From Melampsora larici-populina 98AG31 (lineage: Eukaryota > Basidiomycota > Pucciniomycetes > Pucciniales > Melampsoraceae): a stretch of DNA of 64,000 nucleotides. Shown here piece by piece: positions 21,417-34,900 of the stretch; the first letter of the stretch is position 1, and each line of letters begins with the position of its first letter. Under the pieces are notes generated by a model. The model did not search any database. It worked only from the letters and a program-made list of their open reading frames with translations, and was not told the origin of the DNA. A program made the position numbers and the translations under genes. The stretch is from contig NW_006768793.1 in the NCBI RefSeq assembly GCF_000204055.1, positions 84,195 to 148,194 on the forward strand, given 5' to 3'.

Positions 21417-22413
21417 ATTTTGTAGCTGAGGGTAGCTTTCTTAGACGCTCACGTGCGATCACAATGCAAGGACTCCGCTTTCTTTTCGTACTGCGATTAC
21501 TTGTCTCTTAGCCTTTTTTGTTTGCATATGCCTGCCTGAATACGATGATGCCTATGACAGCTGTGGCTCTCGTGCCAGTATCTTTCACATATTTACACTT
21601 GCTTGGTACTTGGGCAGACAATTGATGATATGGATTGATTTCTGACTACATTGTTGTCGCATGGTCTCTTCCAACCGGGAGCTTTTGTATCGACAAGGAA
21701 TGGTCTCTGACTGATTTGCTTGAATCTGAATACATCAACGGCGATTTCGCGATGTGTATCCCAATTCCCTCCATTTTCCGGTACATAGAACAGTATCAGT
21801 GAGCTGCTCTTCGCCTCTACATCCAATTCTTTTGGGCGATCCGCCCCAAAAACTATGCAGACTTGATTGGCATGGAGTAGGTGTCGCAGCCATGTAGGAT
21901 AACTCACTAGATAATTATACCTTGTTGATTTGGCAAACATGATCATGCATAGTGTAAGTCAGCAAGTGATTGGTTATCTCTACCAACAATCATATTTACC
22001 AATCATTCTTGATGCTGCCGAAGATTCAGATGGAAAGTCTTGTCATTGAGTCGTCCAGACATCTTCCTCGAATATTATGACGATGAATGTCAAAGTGTGG
22101 TCATTCATCTATAAGGACTTTCAAAACGCCCTTTACTGCAAGACTTCAGGATCCTCTTAAAAAATTTAAGCAATATCACTAGTTTCCCAAGCTACCACAC
22201 GAGTATCTCATCTTTCACTCAAGTTGTGTAATTTGCATATATCCCTCATAGTAATTAAAGAGGTTCTTCAAATGAATCAATTAGCAAATGTTCATTTCAC
22301 AAGTTTATGACTACCAAATCTATACCTTCTCCTGATGTTACAACTCAACTCAATACAACCAAAACCAACTTCACACAATAATTCAAACCAAGAAGCTAAT
22401 GAGAAAGCAAACC
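21417..22413. other. intergenic between gene A and VPS41, duplicated elsewhere
   Basis: There is no gene. Almost the whole stretch is repeated in reverse complement at about 30670-31686. Its VPS41-proximal third is also repeated at 13880-14280. The ORF at 21593-21946 is not conserved as an open frame in the copy. Confidence 0.55.
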
Positions 22414-25400
22414 TCAAACTAAAAGATTTCCAACCTTCTTCTTCTCCAAAGCTTTGCAACAAATCCAACAACCTACATCATCTCCAGACATTAAGATAAC
22501 AGTCTGTTCAAATTTAGATCCAATCATACCTTTTCTCATCCTACCTTCCACTAATGCTGCCATCACTGTTTCTTTTTCAAATACACACCAAGCATGAAAT
22601 GTATGTCTACAAAGAAACATGACTGAGATTTCATTCGCTAATTCTTCTTCTCCTACTGGTTCATCTAACTGTAGACCACACTTTTCACACTTCAGAGAGC
22701 CTTTTATGTGTACGTGAAGCAAAAAAACAAATAAGGTGGTATCCAAATTCTTCATTCAGAAAAGGAATGTACTGACTATCTCCTAAAGCTCCTGCTGTCT
22801 GACTGACATAGTACATCCTCGATAAATCTCGACAATCATTCACCAGAATTGATCGACACCCTTCAATCAATGAGATCTGAGGATCAGAGCAAAAAAATTA
22901 GCAACCACAAAGATCGACAGAAAGATAGAGAAAAGCAAAACACAGACCTGTAGATTAAAATCATGAAGAATCTTAATGATGGATTCTTTCAAACCTTCAA
23001 TCTCCAACCCATTTCGAATTCTTCGAATCAATCTAATCGGATCAATTTCAGATCCAACATTATCTAACAGACCTCTGATAAAAGCTAAACATATAGTCCA
23101 TGAAGATAAACAGCTATTAGTCATTTCTCAAAACTGTGTTTCGAAATTCAATGTATCTATACCTGGTCTGCTTTCGGAATACAATAACAAGTCTTCCCAA
23201 AGATCATGATCATTCTGTTCCTTAGCAAAGTCAATCGCCTAAAATCATGATTGTGATCAAACTCCGTAAAATCAAGATGTCTTCATTCTTCTTACGGATG
23301 AGGAGAAATAGGCGATTTAATAAGGAGCTGACCCTTTGAACATCCCCAATCCGATCAATTATCAAGAACAAAGCTTTCTTGTTATCTCCCATCCTACCCA
23401 ATAGATAGACCATCTCCGAAACGAAGTCGGCCTCACTACAGATCTTGTAAGCCTATTCAAACCCAACCAAGCATCATCTCAATAAACCATTACCATGGAT
23501 GTAAATAGAGAGAATGTGAAGTCAAATCCGAACCTTTGCAAGACTATACGTGTTGCTCGCTCGAAGGTATTCCATTAACCTTTTTCTATCAAACTCTGCA
23601 AAAAGATCAACATGTAGATCGCTATAATCTGTTGCTAAGAGTGGATCGACGTCGAATAATGCATCCAAATAAGTGGCCAGATATCGTCTGTAATCTGTCA
23701 ATTGAGTTATGACGCTCGAGACCTTTTTTCACAAGCACAAAAATCAAACAAAATCCTTTGAGAATTCCACAATGATACATTCTACAAGGCCAAGAGAGAT
23801 CGAAATTGTCAAGAGAGAGGCAGACTCACGGGAATTGAATGAGTATGTTCAACTAATAGATTGATAGCTATCCCATGCTCTTTCTTGTTCAGATTTTGAT
23901 ACGGGTTTAACTCATCATCAAACTCGATCAATAACAACACTTGATCTTGTACATCAGTAAACAAGTTATGATCCTTGATCAATTCGAACACCTCTGGCTT
24001 TCTCAATCTCAAATAGTAAGCCAAAGCTTTTCCGGGTTGATGGTTCAATATATAACTATGCGAAGTTTAAGAGAGTCAAGACTTGAATTAGACGATTGGG
24101 AAATGGTGAAAAAGAAGCAAGGTGGAATCTTACAGTTCAGATAGACAAGTCATCAAGAGTACATTGGACTCATCATTGATTCTAGTTAAACGATCTTGAG
24201 TCGCTGAAATCACAGCAGATACATTGTATATATCCGATGGCCATTTCCTGATCATCTTCAACATGTTCTGATCTCGACAAAACATAACATAAACCTTGAG
24301 GATTAAATAACGAATGAAGGTATTTGAACACATACCTCAGGATCTCTTCGCAGTAGATGAACAAGAATGACTTCATAGACCAACTTTGAAAGTTTTGGAA
24401 TTTCAACTGGCACGAGAGGAATGATTGCCTGTAAGGGAAAATAAATTATCAAACTTGTCTACAGTTTACGCTCTCTTCCCATTGTCTCGGTTTCGGCCCT
24501 CCACGACGACGTTGAAATCATAGCATACCTCCAATTGCCCCTTTTCAGTGAATAAGAATATCCAATCCTCCCAAGCCTTTGCATTATTCCCCAATATAGC
24601 TGGTGATGCTTTGGCAGCGGTTTCATATTGACCTAAAATGCAAAAAAGATAGACCAACAGAGGGCCGGAGCTACAATCACTAAGTCATCTCACAGCACAA
24701 AAATCACAGTAAAACTGACCGTGATTGACAAGATGATCAAGATACTTTTTCCCAATCTCACTTAAACTGAATCCATCGACTCCATCTAAACCAGCGTCTT
24801 GTACTTCTCTCAGAGCACCTTCATAATCTTCATGTTCAATCATCCAACCGATATGATCTGATCGGTTTCTCAGCTCGACCATAATCAAATCTTGTGGTGA
24901 TAAAACGTATAGCCCTGACCAGGTCTTCTTCCCGACACCTGCTTCTCTGTCCGATCGAGGATTATTATTGGTGGAGATCGGGAAAGGGCAAAGTAAATAA
25001 TCATGAGCTTGATATCGTTCAAAGTGATTGATACTGAGTGCATCGGATGAAGTTTCTTCTCCTTCTTTCGAGATAATTCTTAATTCAGGACGGTCCGAAG
25101 GTTTTCGTTTTGACGATTTGTATCGATCTTCAGTTCCATCTTGTTTGGTTTCTTCATCATCTGATGAACTCTGATAGTCTTGAATAATATGAGCCAAGAC
25201 AGCTAAATCTCCATCTTGTCCCCAAGAACAAAGTCCAGAGATGATACAATCAACTTGAAATATATCCACAACTTCTACTATTGTTGAGCTCTGGGGAGTG
25301 ATTGTAGTACTGATCACACTTCGAGTAGGGACGATATTTGATGAATTATTCTCAGTGATAGATATCACTCGAATCGTGTNNNNNNNNNNNNNNNNNNNNN

Positions 25401-26333
25401 NNNNNNNNNNNNNNNNNNNNNNNNNNNNNNNNNNNNNNNNNNNNNNNNNNNNNNNNNNNNNNNNNNNNNNNNNNNNNNNACAAATCTGGTCTTGGTTCAG
25501 ATGAGCGCGTGGATGAAGGCTAGTTTATGATGAGGGTTGATGTCCATGATCCTAATACCCTGGAATGTGTGGGATCCAAAAAAACACAGGAGTTTCTGAT
25601 GCATCGGTATCAGCTCTTTTATAATCAAGTCTAAACGAAATAACAAGAAGCTTACAGCATCATTGGCCCAAACCACCAGATTAGATTTCCAATCAGTAGA
25701 CCAAATCGGACCTTCACCAGAATGTAAAATAGTTTCTTTATTGCCTAACCAACCTTTCTCATGTAAAATCAAATTTCCAGCAAGACCAGCTGAAATAAAA
25801 TGACGTTTGTTTGGATGTTTATGATACAGTGGTTCTAAAGAAATAGATCTCATTGGTCTTTTTAAATCTAGAATGAAAACATCATTTCCACCTGAAAGTT
25901 GTACGATTGAAATTTTGCCATCCATTGATGCTGTGGCTACAAATTGATCACTGGCTTCTAATTTGATGTCATGAATTGTTGCTGAGTGTGGTCTAAACCT
26001 TTTAATGATTTCAGTTTTATGATTGAAAACGTAAACTACCCCATTATGGGTGCCGATAGCCTGTTTTAAATTGTCAAAGGATATCAGATTCCGGGAGTCA
26101 TATCATCATTATATATATATCAAAAGACATACCAATAACTTCTCTGATGCTACGATGGCACATCCACTGTCCTTTCCAAAGACCTTATCCACTTCACCCT
26201 CTAACCTTCGATACTTGAACAATGGTTCTTCCTCGTCCTCTTCTTCTTCTTCTTCATCTTCAACATTTGAATTCTCGTGTTCATCTTGGTCTGAAGTATC
26301 AAGCGAGAATGATTTTGATTCATTCTCTTCCAT
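22414..26333 (-). CDS. VPS41: HOPS tethering-complex subunit Vps41 (with assembly gap)
   Basis: Vps41 is the effector subunit of HOPS, acting in Rab7/Ypt7-dependent fusion at the vacuole. Exons: 26133-26333, 25656-26060, about 25480-25559, [gap], 24720-25379, 24529-24632, 24336-24428, 24134-24267, 23830-24055, 23534-23722, 23333-23452, 23163-23238, 22948-23084, 22777-22876 and 22414-22700; phases agree from 24720 onward. An acidic N-terminus leads into a beta-propeller (PLFKYRRL, AIGTHNGVVYVF, WANDA-GIRIMD). Then come clathrin-repeat helices (EMVYLLGRMGD, FAKEQNDHDLWEDLL, LLDNVGSEIDP) and a C-terminal RING-H2 (CEKC, FLCRHTFHAWC, CWICCK). A 100-N gap (25380-25479) removes part of one exon. Just upstream of it the frame breaks between the HALI and EPRPDL segments, probably an assembly error at the contig end. 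The 3' half is copied twice nearby. Confidence 0.92.
25380..25479. other. scaffold gap, 100 N
   Basis: Exactly 100 N stand inside the VPS41 beta-propeller coding region. The round number suggests an unsized gap. Confidence 0.99.
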
Positions 26334-26602
26334 GCTTGGTTGAGCTGTTAATCTATCTTGTATCGGTCATGAGGCCTTTGGAGGTCAACTTGGGTAATGA
26401 AGGGCTGCATTGTGCAGTGGTATCTAGGTGTCACGTGTGTGTTTTCTTACTGGCTTGTGAGATGTCACTAGGCCTTCGCAGCTGTTACCTGAGTTTCACC
26501 TGCCGCTTCCCTCACTCACATTTTTTTGTCCTTCACATCCAGATTCCAGACTCAGCCTTGCTATAAAATTTGCTGAGCCTTGAAGAACTTATCTCAAACA
26601 AA
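26334..26602. promoter_or_regulatory. divergent promoter shared by VPS41 and DBP8
   Basis: Only 269 bp separate the two opposite start codons, so both promoters and 5'UTRs lie here. A CTATAAAATT at 26560-26569 is a possible TATA element for DBP8. No TATA is evident on the VPS41 side. Confidence 0.6.
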
Positions 26603-28404
26603 ATGACCACCACAAGCACTACTTTTCAAGACCTAAACGTTCATTCATCCCTCATAAGTGCACTTAAATCACTTTCAATTCAATCTCCTACTGAAATTCA
26701 AGCAAAAACGATACCTGATATCCTCAATGGTAAATTCAAACTATCTCTTCATCATCTCATAACACTTGGGAAATATCACCAACATGAATATCTTTGTGTG
26801 GCATTCAGGACGAGATTGTATTGGTTCATCACAAACAGGTTCAGGAAAAACTATAGCATTCTCAATCCCAATCCTACAAGGTTTAGCAAAAGATCCAAGT
26901 TCATGTTATGCATTAATTTTAACGCCAACAAGAGAATTAGCGTTTCAAATCTCATCACAATTAAAAGTTTTAGGGTCTTTAGCTATACCTGGATTTTCTT
27001 CTACTGTGATTGTAGGAGGTATTGAAATGACTTCACAAGCGATTGAACTTAGGAAAAGACCTCATGTGATTATTGCCACTCCTGGTAGATTGGTTGATCA
27101 TCTTAAAAGCTCGAATGGTGAAATTGGAAACTGGGACCTAAGACGTTGCAAGTTTTTGGTTTGTTTGTCTGTATCCCATATATATTTCCATCGATCGTTT
27201 AAACGGATTGAGGAGTCGAATCGTAAAAACTTACACCTGAACGCTCCCTTTTGTAGGTTTTGGATGAAGCAGATCGGATGTTAACATCCACTTTTGCGGA
27301 CCCGCTTGCTTATCTCATCAATCATCATCTTCCACCACCTTCGCAACGTCAAACACTTCTCTTCACTGCCACACTTACGGAACCTGTCCTGGCTCTTGCC
27401 AACAAAGATCCACCTCCAGGAAAACTGAAACCTGTTGTCCATCTTTGTGGCTCACGTGGGTCAGTAAACCGACAGGAATTCTTCTAAAAAACTTTCAAGA
27501 TGATTGACTAAAATTTTTTGTGTGTTGAAATTAGAATCAATTTACCTGAAAATTTGAGACAACTCTATAGTTTTGTGCCTTCACAAGTCAAAGAGACATA
27601 CCTTTACTATTTACTATTAAACTTAAACCAACTAACCGGTATAGTCAACCCATTTCCAAAAACAAAAAAATCGAATTCAAAACCACCCAAACGAACGAAA
27701 TATTCCAATCGAATGAAACGTTTAATAACAGAAGAAGAAGAAACAAAAGATCCAGTAATAGATATCCCACAAACAATAATCTTTGTTTCAAAACCAAGAA
27801 CGGCAGAAATGTTAAAGCTTGCATTCAATTCCGATTTTTTACCTTTTAAAATTCCAGCTTGTTCATTACATTCTAATTTAACACAAATTCAAAGATTAAA
27901 AGCAATTGAAGATTTTGAAGAACGTAGATTTACGATTTTGATCTCTACTGATCTTGGGTCTAGAGGATTAGATCTTAAACAAGTTAAATTGGTAATCAAT
28001 TGGGATATTCCTTTAGAATTCAATGAATATGTTCATCGAGTTGGTAGAACCGCTCGTGGAGTTTTATCAGATGGAGTTAGTATCAGTCTTGTGGCTGAAA
28101 ATGATGTAGATTGTGTTTTAGGAATTGAAGAAAAGATGGGATTGAAAATGGAAGAATTAATGATGAAAGAAGATAAGGTTTTGGAATATCTTAATCCAAT
28201 TAGTAAAGCTAAAAGAGAGGCTTATTTGGTACGTTTTTTTCACCTTTAGAATATGATTCATTAATGTGTTAGAAAAGTGATTTGGGTGCGTGTTTCTTAA
28301 TGTGTTGATAGGAATTGGAAGAAAATAAATTTGGTGAAAAACAAAAGGTTAACAAATTGAAACGAATGAAACTTGATAAGAAACGAAAAGAGATTGAAAG
28401 TTAA
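26603..28404 (+). CDS. DBP8: DEAD-box RNA helicase Dbp8/DDX49
   Basis: Dbp8 acts in 40S ribosomal subunit biogenesis in the nucleolus. Exons: 26603-26729, 26809-27158, 27257-27459, 27535-28228 and 28312-28404, giving 488 aa with all phases consistent. Visible motifs in order: the Q-motif region FQDLNVHSSL...PTEIQ, SSQTGSGKT (I), PTRELA (Ia), GG, TPGRL (Ib), LDEADRML (II), TATLT (III, usually SAT), IIFVSKPRTAE (IV), ISTDLGSRGLD (V), and YVHRVGRTAR (VI). The C-terminus is lysine-rich (NKLKRMKLDKKRKE), as in other Dbp8 proteins. The start is at ATG 26603, because the longer open frame begins with TTG inside the promoter. Confidence 0.93.
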
Positions 28405-29734
28405 ATTTATATGCATTCCAAGTGTTATCTGGCTAATTGCACTTCATTTTGAGACTTTGTGAAATAAATGTATAAATTTCTTGTTTCTTTTGTAGTCTTT
28501 AGGATAAAGTGAATTTTAATGAGATTTATGATAAGGAACTTTTTGAAATGGGAATCTGCTATCGTTAGGTAATTCTACCTCAGAGATGTAAATGATGCAG
28601 GGGTACCTTTCTGTTCTTGTGGAATTAGCTCTACATCTGTGGCATAATATAGCAAATCAACTAGTTTATGGTTGATGGATAGTTTAATGCCCCTTTTGAA
28701 AACAAAATGGCAGTACTTTGGATATTTCCATTTTTTTCTTTCAAAGTTTCTTGACCAATATATAGAGTTCTACAGAGTTTCATCAGATTTTTTTAACTAC
28801 AGGCATGCGTGCATAAATTGATAGCCACAATGAGTGAAGCAAGTCTTAAACTTTCTGATCTGAAAAAACCTTGTGAGCTATTTATATTCATCATGAAACC
28901 CAGAATCCCCCCGTGCTCCTGTGGACCTCTTAATCTTGTCCAAGGATCTTGAGCAATTCAGTCATACTTGCTCTAAATTCTGGCATGACAAACACTGGGC
29001 ATAACAGCCAGGAAGCATCTTCTTTGTGGGGATGCACTCTGATTTTGTCTCAAAGTCATAGATAGGTTGATAACATCTCCTTCTGTCCTTCTGCTCTTTG
29101 ATCCTATGAAACAATTCTTTGTACTCTTTTTGTACAGAGAAAATGTAGGTATTGTATTTACAATTGCTCTTGGTTTGTGTTTGCAACTGAACTAGAGGCC
29201 AATTGATGTCGAGTAGCCTTGGTGTTCATATGCCGGATAGAAATAGCACGCCGGTACCTATCTGATTAATTACTTTGGATCTGACTTCTACAACCATTCC
29301 ACTTAAGGCTGGTATGGGAAAGGGGCAATTTCCTCCTGTCACTTGTTGCAATACCTTGACAATAAGCCCAATGGGATGGCTGGTGATCTGCAAATGAGTT
29401 TGGATTATTGCAATTGATGAAGCTTATGTCTTCACAAGCTCTGACCCCTGTTAATGACTCCTTACAACAATTTCCATATGTGCACTCTGCTACATTTCTT
29501 TTCTGTTCATGTCACAGCTCAGAGTCAAGAACAGCATTTCACTATTTTTATCCTCAGATATTGTAATCAAGTGATCAAATGTCAAGTGCTGCCATATTGC
29601 CAATATGGATGAGAATCAGATCCTGCCAAGAGGCAAAGGTTCAAAGATTTTTCTTGGCGAGTTTCAGGAAGTCTAAGGGAGTCTGGGGAACCAAGAGTGC
29701 AGATTGGGTCTCCAAGTTCTTTCTGGACACCTTG
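28405..29734. other. AT-rich intergenic DNA downstream of DBP8
   Basis: No gene or clear repeat is visible before repeat R (copy 2) at 29735. The short ORFs at 28962-29186 and 29579-29875 show nothing recognisable; the latter overlaps repeat R. Confidence 0.4.
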
Positions 29735-29968
29735 GTAAAGTACATTGAAGAAAAGATTGAGGACACCATATTAAAGCTCTGCCTATCCCCTACAAATTTT
29801 CTCTGCCAAGCATCTTCATATCACAACTCCTTCTTACCTACATCATTTATTGACAACACCTGTAACTTACAGTGAACATGAGATTGGTGGTCTCTGGTTT
29901 CCTGGATTTTTGTTAAGCTTAACAAAGCCCCTCAAGTAGACCAGGTATTGAGCTATTGAATTCCGATT
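29735..29968 (+). repeat. dispersed repeat R, copy 2
   Basis: This is the reverse complement of 13635-13868 with many substitutions; see that entry. It ends where homology to VPS41 begins, so it marks the left border of the inverted duplicate. Confidence 0.5.
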
Positions 29969-29969
29969 C

Positions 29970-30660
29970 ATAGTTGTGATAATTGACTGAACATTGTTGG
30001 TCTTTGTGGAAAAAGAATATTTAGCTTTGATCAGAGGTCTTTTAGAGACCGTTGGATCTGAGATTGATCCAATTATATTGATTCAAGGAATCCAAAACAG
30101 ATTGGAGATTGAAGGTTTGAAAAAATCCATCATTAAAATTCTTCATGATTTTAATTTACAGGTCTTTTTGTTTTACTTTTCTACTACCTTCTCAATCATT
30201 TCTGGATCTTTGCAGTGGCTGATTTTGGGATGCATTGCTCAGATCTCATTTATTGAAGAGTGTTGATCAATTCTGGTGGATGATTGTCTACATTTATCCA
30301 GGTGTTTTCCTTGTTATAATGAAAAGTTTGAATATCATACTTAGCTTAATTTTTTTCTTTCTTCACATCACACAACCGTGCTGGAGTGTGAATAGTGTGG
30401 ATTATAGTAAGATGAATCAGTAGGAGAAACACAATTATTGAATGAAACCTCAGTCATGTTTTTTTGTAGACACATTCTATGCTTGGTGTGCATTTGAAAA
30501 AGAAATAATGATGGCAGCATTAGTAGAAGGTAGGATGAGAAAAGGTATGATCAAGTCTGAATTTGAACAAACTGTTACCTCAATGTCTGAAGATGATGTG
30601 GGTTGTTGGATTTGTGGTAAACCTTTGGAGAAGAAAAAGATTGGAAATGTTTTGCTCTGA
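29970..30660 (+). pseudogene. inverted partial copy of VPS41 (last exons)
   Basis: This aligns to 22414-23110 in reverse complement. Readable pieces are LLETVGSEIDP, SIIKILHDFNLQ and the RING tail FVDTFYAWCAFEKE...CWICGKPLEKKK. The first zinc-ligand exon has lost its CxxC and frames change between exons, so no full RING can be made. The homology continues without coding content to about 31686, matching the DNA between VPS41 and gene A. The N-terminal exons of VPS41 are absent. Confidence 0.82.
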
Positions 30661-31939
30661 AGTTTGGATTGTGGTTTTCTTTTTTGATGGGTTCTTGCTT
30701 TGAATCATTGTGTGAAGTTGGTTTTGTTTGTATTGAGTTGAGTTGTAAGATCAGGAGAAGGTATATATTTGGTAATTATTAACTTGTGAGATGACCATTT
30801 GCTAATTGATTCATTTGAAGTACCTTCCTATGAGGGATACATGTAAAGTGCACAACTTGAGTGAAAGATGAGATACTCGTGGGTAGCTTGAGAAACTACA
30901 TAGTGATATGGCTTGACTTTTGTAAGAGGATGCTGAAGCCTTTGGAGTAATGGCGTTTGGAGATTCCTTATAGATGAATGATCACACTTTGACATTCATC
31001 ACCCAAACATAATGTTTGAGGGAGATGTATGGACGACTCAATGACAAGACTTTCCATATAAATCTTTACTAGCATCAATAATGATTGGTAGATATGATTG
31101 TAGGAATTGATAGTTTAGAGATAACTAATCACTTGCCGACTAAAATCTAACAAAATATGCTTATCCAGCGAGTTATTCTGCATAACAATGAGCCCTATTT
31201 CATGCCGATCAAGTCTGCATAGTTTTTGCTCCATAGTTTTTGAGATACATAGGTCGCCGAAGGAATTTCAATTTGCAGGCGAATAAGAGCTTACCAGGAA
31301 GTCTTTCCTACGGTTCTATGGGCAAAGGCAAAGGAAGGAATTGGAAAACTAATAGTGAAATCGTCGTTGACGTACTCAGATTCAGACAACTTTAGTCAAA
31401 GATCATCAATTGATGTGATTCAGAAGCTCCCGGCCAGAAGAGACCGTTCGACAAGTATGTAGTCAGAATCCATGATGACAATTGTCTGCGAACACCACCA
31501 GTTGTATAGAGTTGTAATATGTGAAAGAAACTGGCATGAGAGCCACAGCTGCCATATGCATCATCGTATTCAGACAGGCATATACAAACAAAAAAGAACA
31601 AGTATTCGCAGTACGTGATAGGCGGAGTTCTTACATCCTGATCGCAGGCGAGCCTCTAAGAAAGCTACCGTTGGCTATAAGTTCGATTAACATGATGTTG
31701 TGACATTCGTACTGTCTATCAACATCTTTGACCTGAGGTCTTTCTGCCCTTGAACAGGGATCCAAGCTCTACCGATCTGATAAGCCATGATGTCAGGGCT
31801 CAAGTTTTGGGACGTATTGATTGTTTGATATACGTGATAAACTATAAACTCACTCCGTCAATACCGCAATCGCTCCGCGATTTTTCGCGATCGCGGAGCG
31901 GTTGCGGAGCGGTTTTGTGGCTGCGCAACGGGTCCACTA

Positions 31940-34900
31940 CAGTGGGTAAAGTCAAGAATGTGTAACAACTCCCCCTGCAAAATTGAGATTTGAGTCTTCG
32001 GCTTAAAGATACCATACGTAACCTCAATGTTTAGGCACATTACATAGATAGCTGAAATGTAGAGATTTGACTTAATCTAGAAATATCTAAGCAAAGTCGT
32101 GAAATATAATTTTGTTTTTTGGGGATCTCGAACCTTCGGACCTGGACCTAAGGCTTAAGCTTAAGTACTTAGCTAGGGGTTTAGGGCATAGCTAGGCACT
32201 TAACATGATGTCCATAAGCTGCTAGCACACTTAGTGTAGGCATCTTAGACACTTAGATGCCCATCTCGGCTCAGCACGGCTCGCAGCTGAGCCGATTGCC
32301 AGCTTTTGGCTTAGGGCATGGGATCATCTCGCTTAAGATGATTCATTGCAAGGCACAGATACTTGACTGACAGCAGAGATGGAAAGAGAAAAAAGTCACC
32401 TACCTTGATATTCTAAAGTGAGATCTTGAACTCTACTTTTGTGGTTGTGGAGCAAGGACATCAATTCTGCACGCCGCATTCCTTGGAACACATCGATGAG
32501 AGGAATACAGCTTCACTACCTTTGCGGCGACAACACTGTCGTATCCTTGCCTACAGAAATCTTTGTGTCAGTGGCAAAAACTCCAGTCAGGAGAGAAGAG
32601 AACTGACCGGTATGCTGAATGCTGCCTATCGATCTTCCGAAAGTATCTTCGGATGGTTGATACCGGGCAGGACTTCCGTGATTTCTCGAATTGGGTCTTG
32701 CATTCTGCAAAACCTTTGCATTCCCGAGAGTGCTTTCGATAATCTAAAAAAAAAGATGATGTTAGCATATGTAATCGTTGATCGAGATAAGACTTCGTTG
32801 ATGGAGATGTACCATCTTTAGTATAAGACCAAAATATCTCGATTGGATTAAGTTCACAATGGAACTTGGGAAGGAAGAGGCACACATGCCCTGCTTCCTC
32901 AATGACTTTCTGTAGAAGAGGTTTCTCGTTCAAGAAATCCGACTGTTGGCTGAGAATCTTGAAAGCACAACACATCGGATCGGATGATTGGTTGTTGATG
33001 TTGATGCTGTGATTGTTTTCGATCTCATTGATAAAAAAACCTACGGATTTGGCTTCTTTGATTAATCGATCGGTTCGGTTTCTTGCGTCACGAGCAATTC
33101 CAGACTGTTTACATGAATCGCATTTGAAAAGGGTCTTTCCCTTCACCTTGGTTTTATAAGGACCCCACAAACCGCGCTCTTCAAGAATAACCTGCACTCC
33201 TTTTGCCTTGCCAGCAAGGTGTTGAATGTGGTAGTCTTCGGGAAAGACCATTGTCTGTGAAAGACCTCGAAGTTCTAGTGGTATGTTGGGATCATCGGTT
33301 GGAATTTCAGTAGAGCGTAACTTTGCTTGTTTACCTCCTGTCCCAAGGTTCATGTTATTGACTCGAAGTGCATTTGGACCAAAAGCTTCATGAGCTGATG
33401 AACAATCGAAGACAAAGACTCCTTGAGACTCGGGGTGTAAAGCGTTAAAAATTGGAAGTGTTCGGGTTTTAACTTGTGATATGAGCTGTTCCATGTCCCA
33501 CCAGCTATCACCACCAGCTCGTCCACTAGGATAGATTACAACTGCAGCATCATTGACATTGACTCGATGAAGCTCTTGCTGTTCAGGAGTAAGAGTGAGT
33601 CGTCCAGTAGATTCTAAAATGAAGTCAGAGATATGTATTAAGCGACCCTCGCTCTTCATCCTGAATTCTGTTGTGTTGGGCATGAGCCATGAAAGGCGAG
33701 GTCGTTTGTTGGCGTGTACAGTTGACTCGTCGTGGTATACAAAAACAGTTGGTCGAAGTGTTTTGATTTCGGCAGGATCTGGTTGAATCTTGATGTTCAT
33801 ATCATCACCTTCGTAAACTACTGACCTTTTACGAAGCTTAGCAACCTCGACCAAGTACTTCTCTCGATAAGCTACTACATCAGGACGCTCGTGGCCATCA
33901 AAATAGAGGGATTTCTGATAGACTTTGGACTGAAACCCAAGCTTTCGCATCCAAGAATAAGCGGTGACTTGAGAGATGGTTTTTGTAAATCCGAGTTTGG
34001 GCAGAACCTCGATATTCGCATACTGATGGAATGTCTGAGGGGTCACCTGGAGGATGAACAAAAGAGAAGATTAGTTTATGTTATAAGATAACAAAGGATA
34101 CCTGACATGATCGTACTTCTCCGGGCTTTTTAGAAGCAGCCCAAGTGTAAAGCGCTTTGAAAACCCTCTGGTCATCAAGCATACATGGATGTGGAGTAGA
34201 GAGGCCACGGCCTGATTTGATCAGTTCTTTGAAGTCAAGAATATTTTGAGCTTGAGCACGAATGTGTCGAGATCGGCTTATTCCGCTGGGTACCTTTGAA
34301 GACAGATGCTTGTGAATTGTTTCACGCCGGATAGACGACTCGGCAGTCTTGACAGACGCAGTGACCGCAGGTGACTTTGCACCAAGAAGTTCCAGCTCGC
34401 GACGTTGATTGTTGAATTCACAGATTTCGCCAAGTTGAGATGTCGGAAATTGGAATGAAGGGTCTTTCTTCTGAATTGATTTGTAGTGTAAGTCGGCCTG
34501 GTTGATGGCTGCTTCAAGTGTGGTCCATTTCTCTTCAATCGCTTTGATTCGATGTTGTGACTGACTGGCTGTGTTGTTTTTTGGCTTAGAGTTGCGATAT
34601 TGAAGTACTTTTTCCTGAATCCAAAGCTCATGAGCAAGTTCTGATTCATCGAGTTCATGTTGCTGTTCTTGTACGCTGTTGTTGATTTGTTGATCTCGTA
34701 AATCATCATGGTTTGGCTGTTCTTGTAAGTTGTCAACTTCAAGATTCCTGTTGGCGGCATCTGAGATTTGGATTTGATTTGGCTGTGGTGCTGACTTAGA
34801 GTTATCTTTGGAAGTTGTTGTTACTGAAGAGAAAGAGAAATAGAAACGTATATCATTGCCTCCAGCTTCTTGTTTTTGCTTCTCGCGTCTTGAAAATGCT

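Noticed and set aside
31200..31686. Novel non-coding RNA conserved between 21.4-22.0 kb and 31.1-31.7 kb
   Set aside because: The similarity is explained by the inverted segmental duplication, not by RNA conservation.
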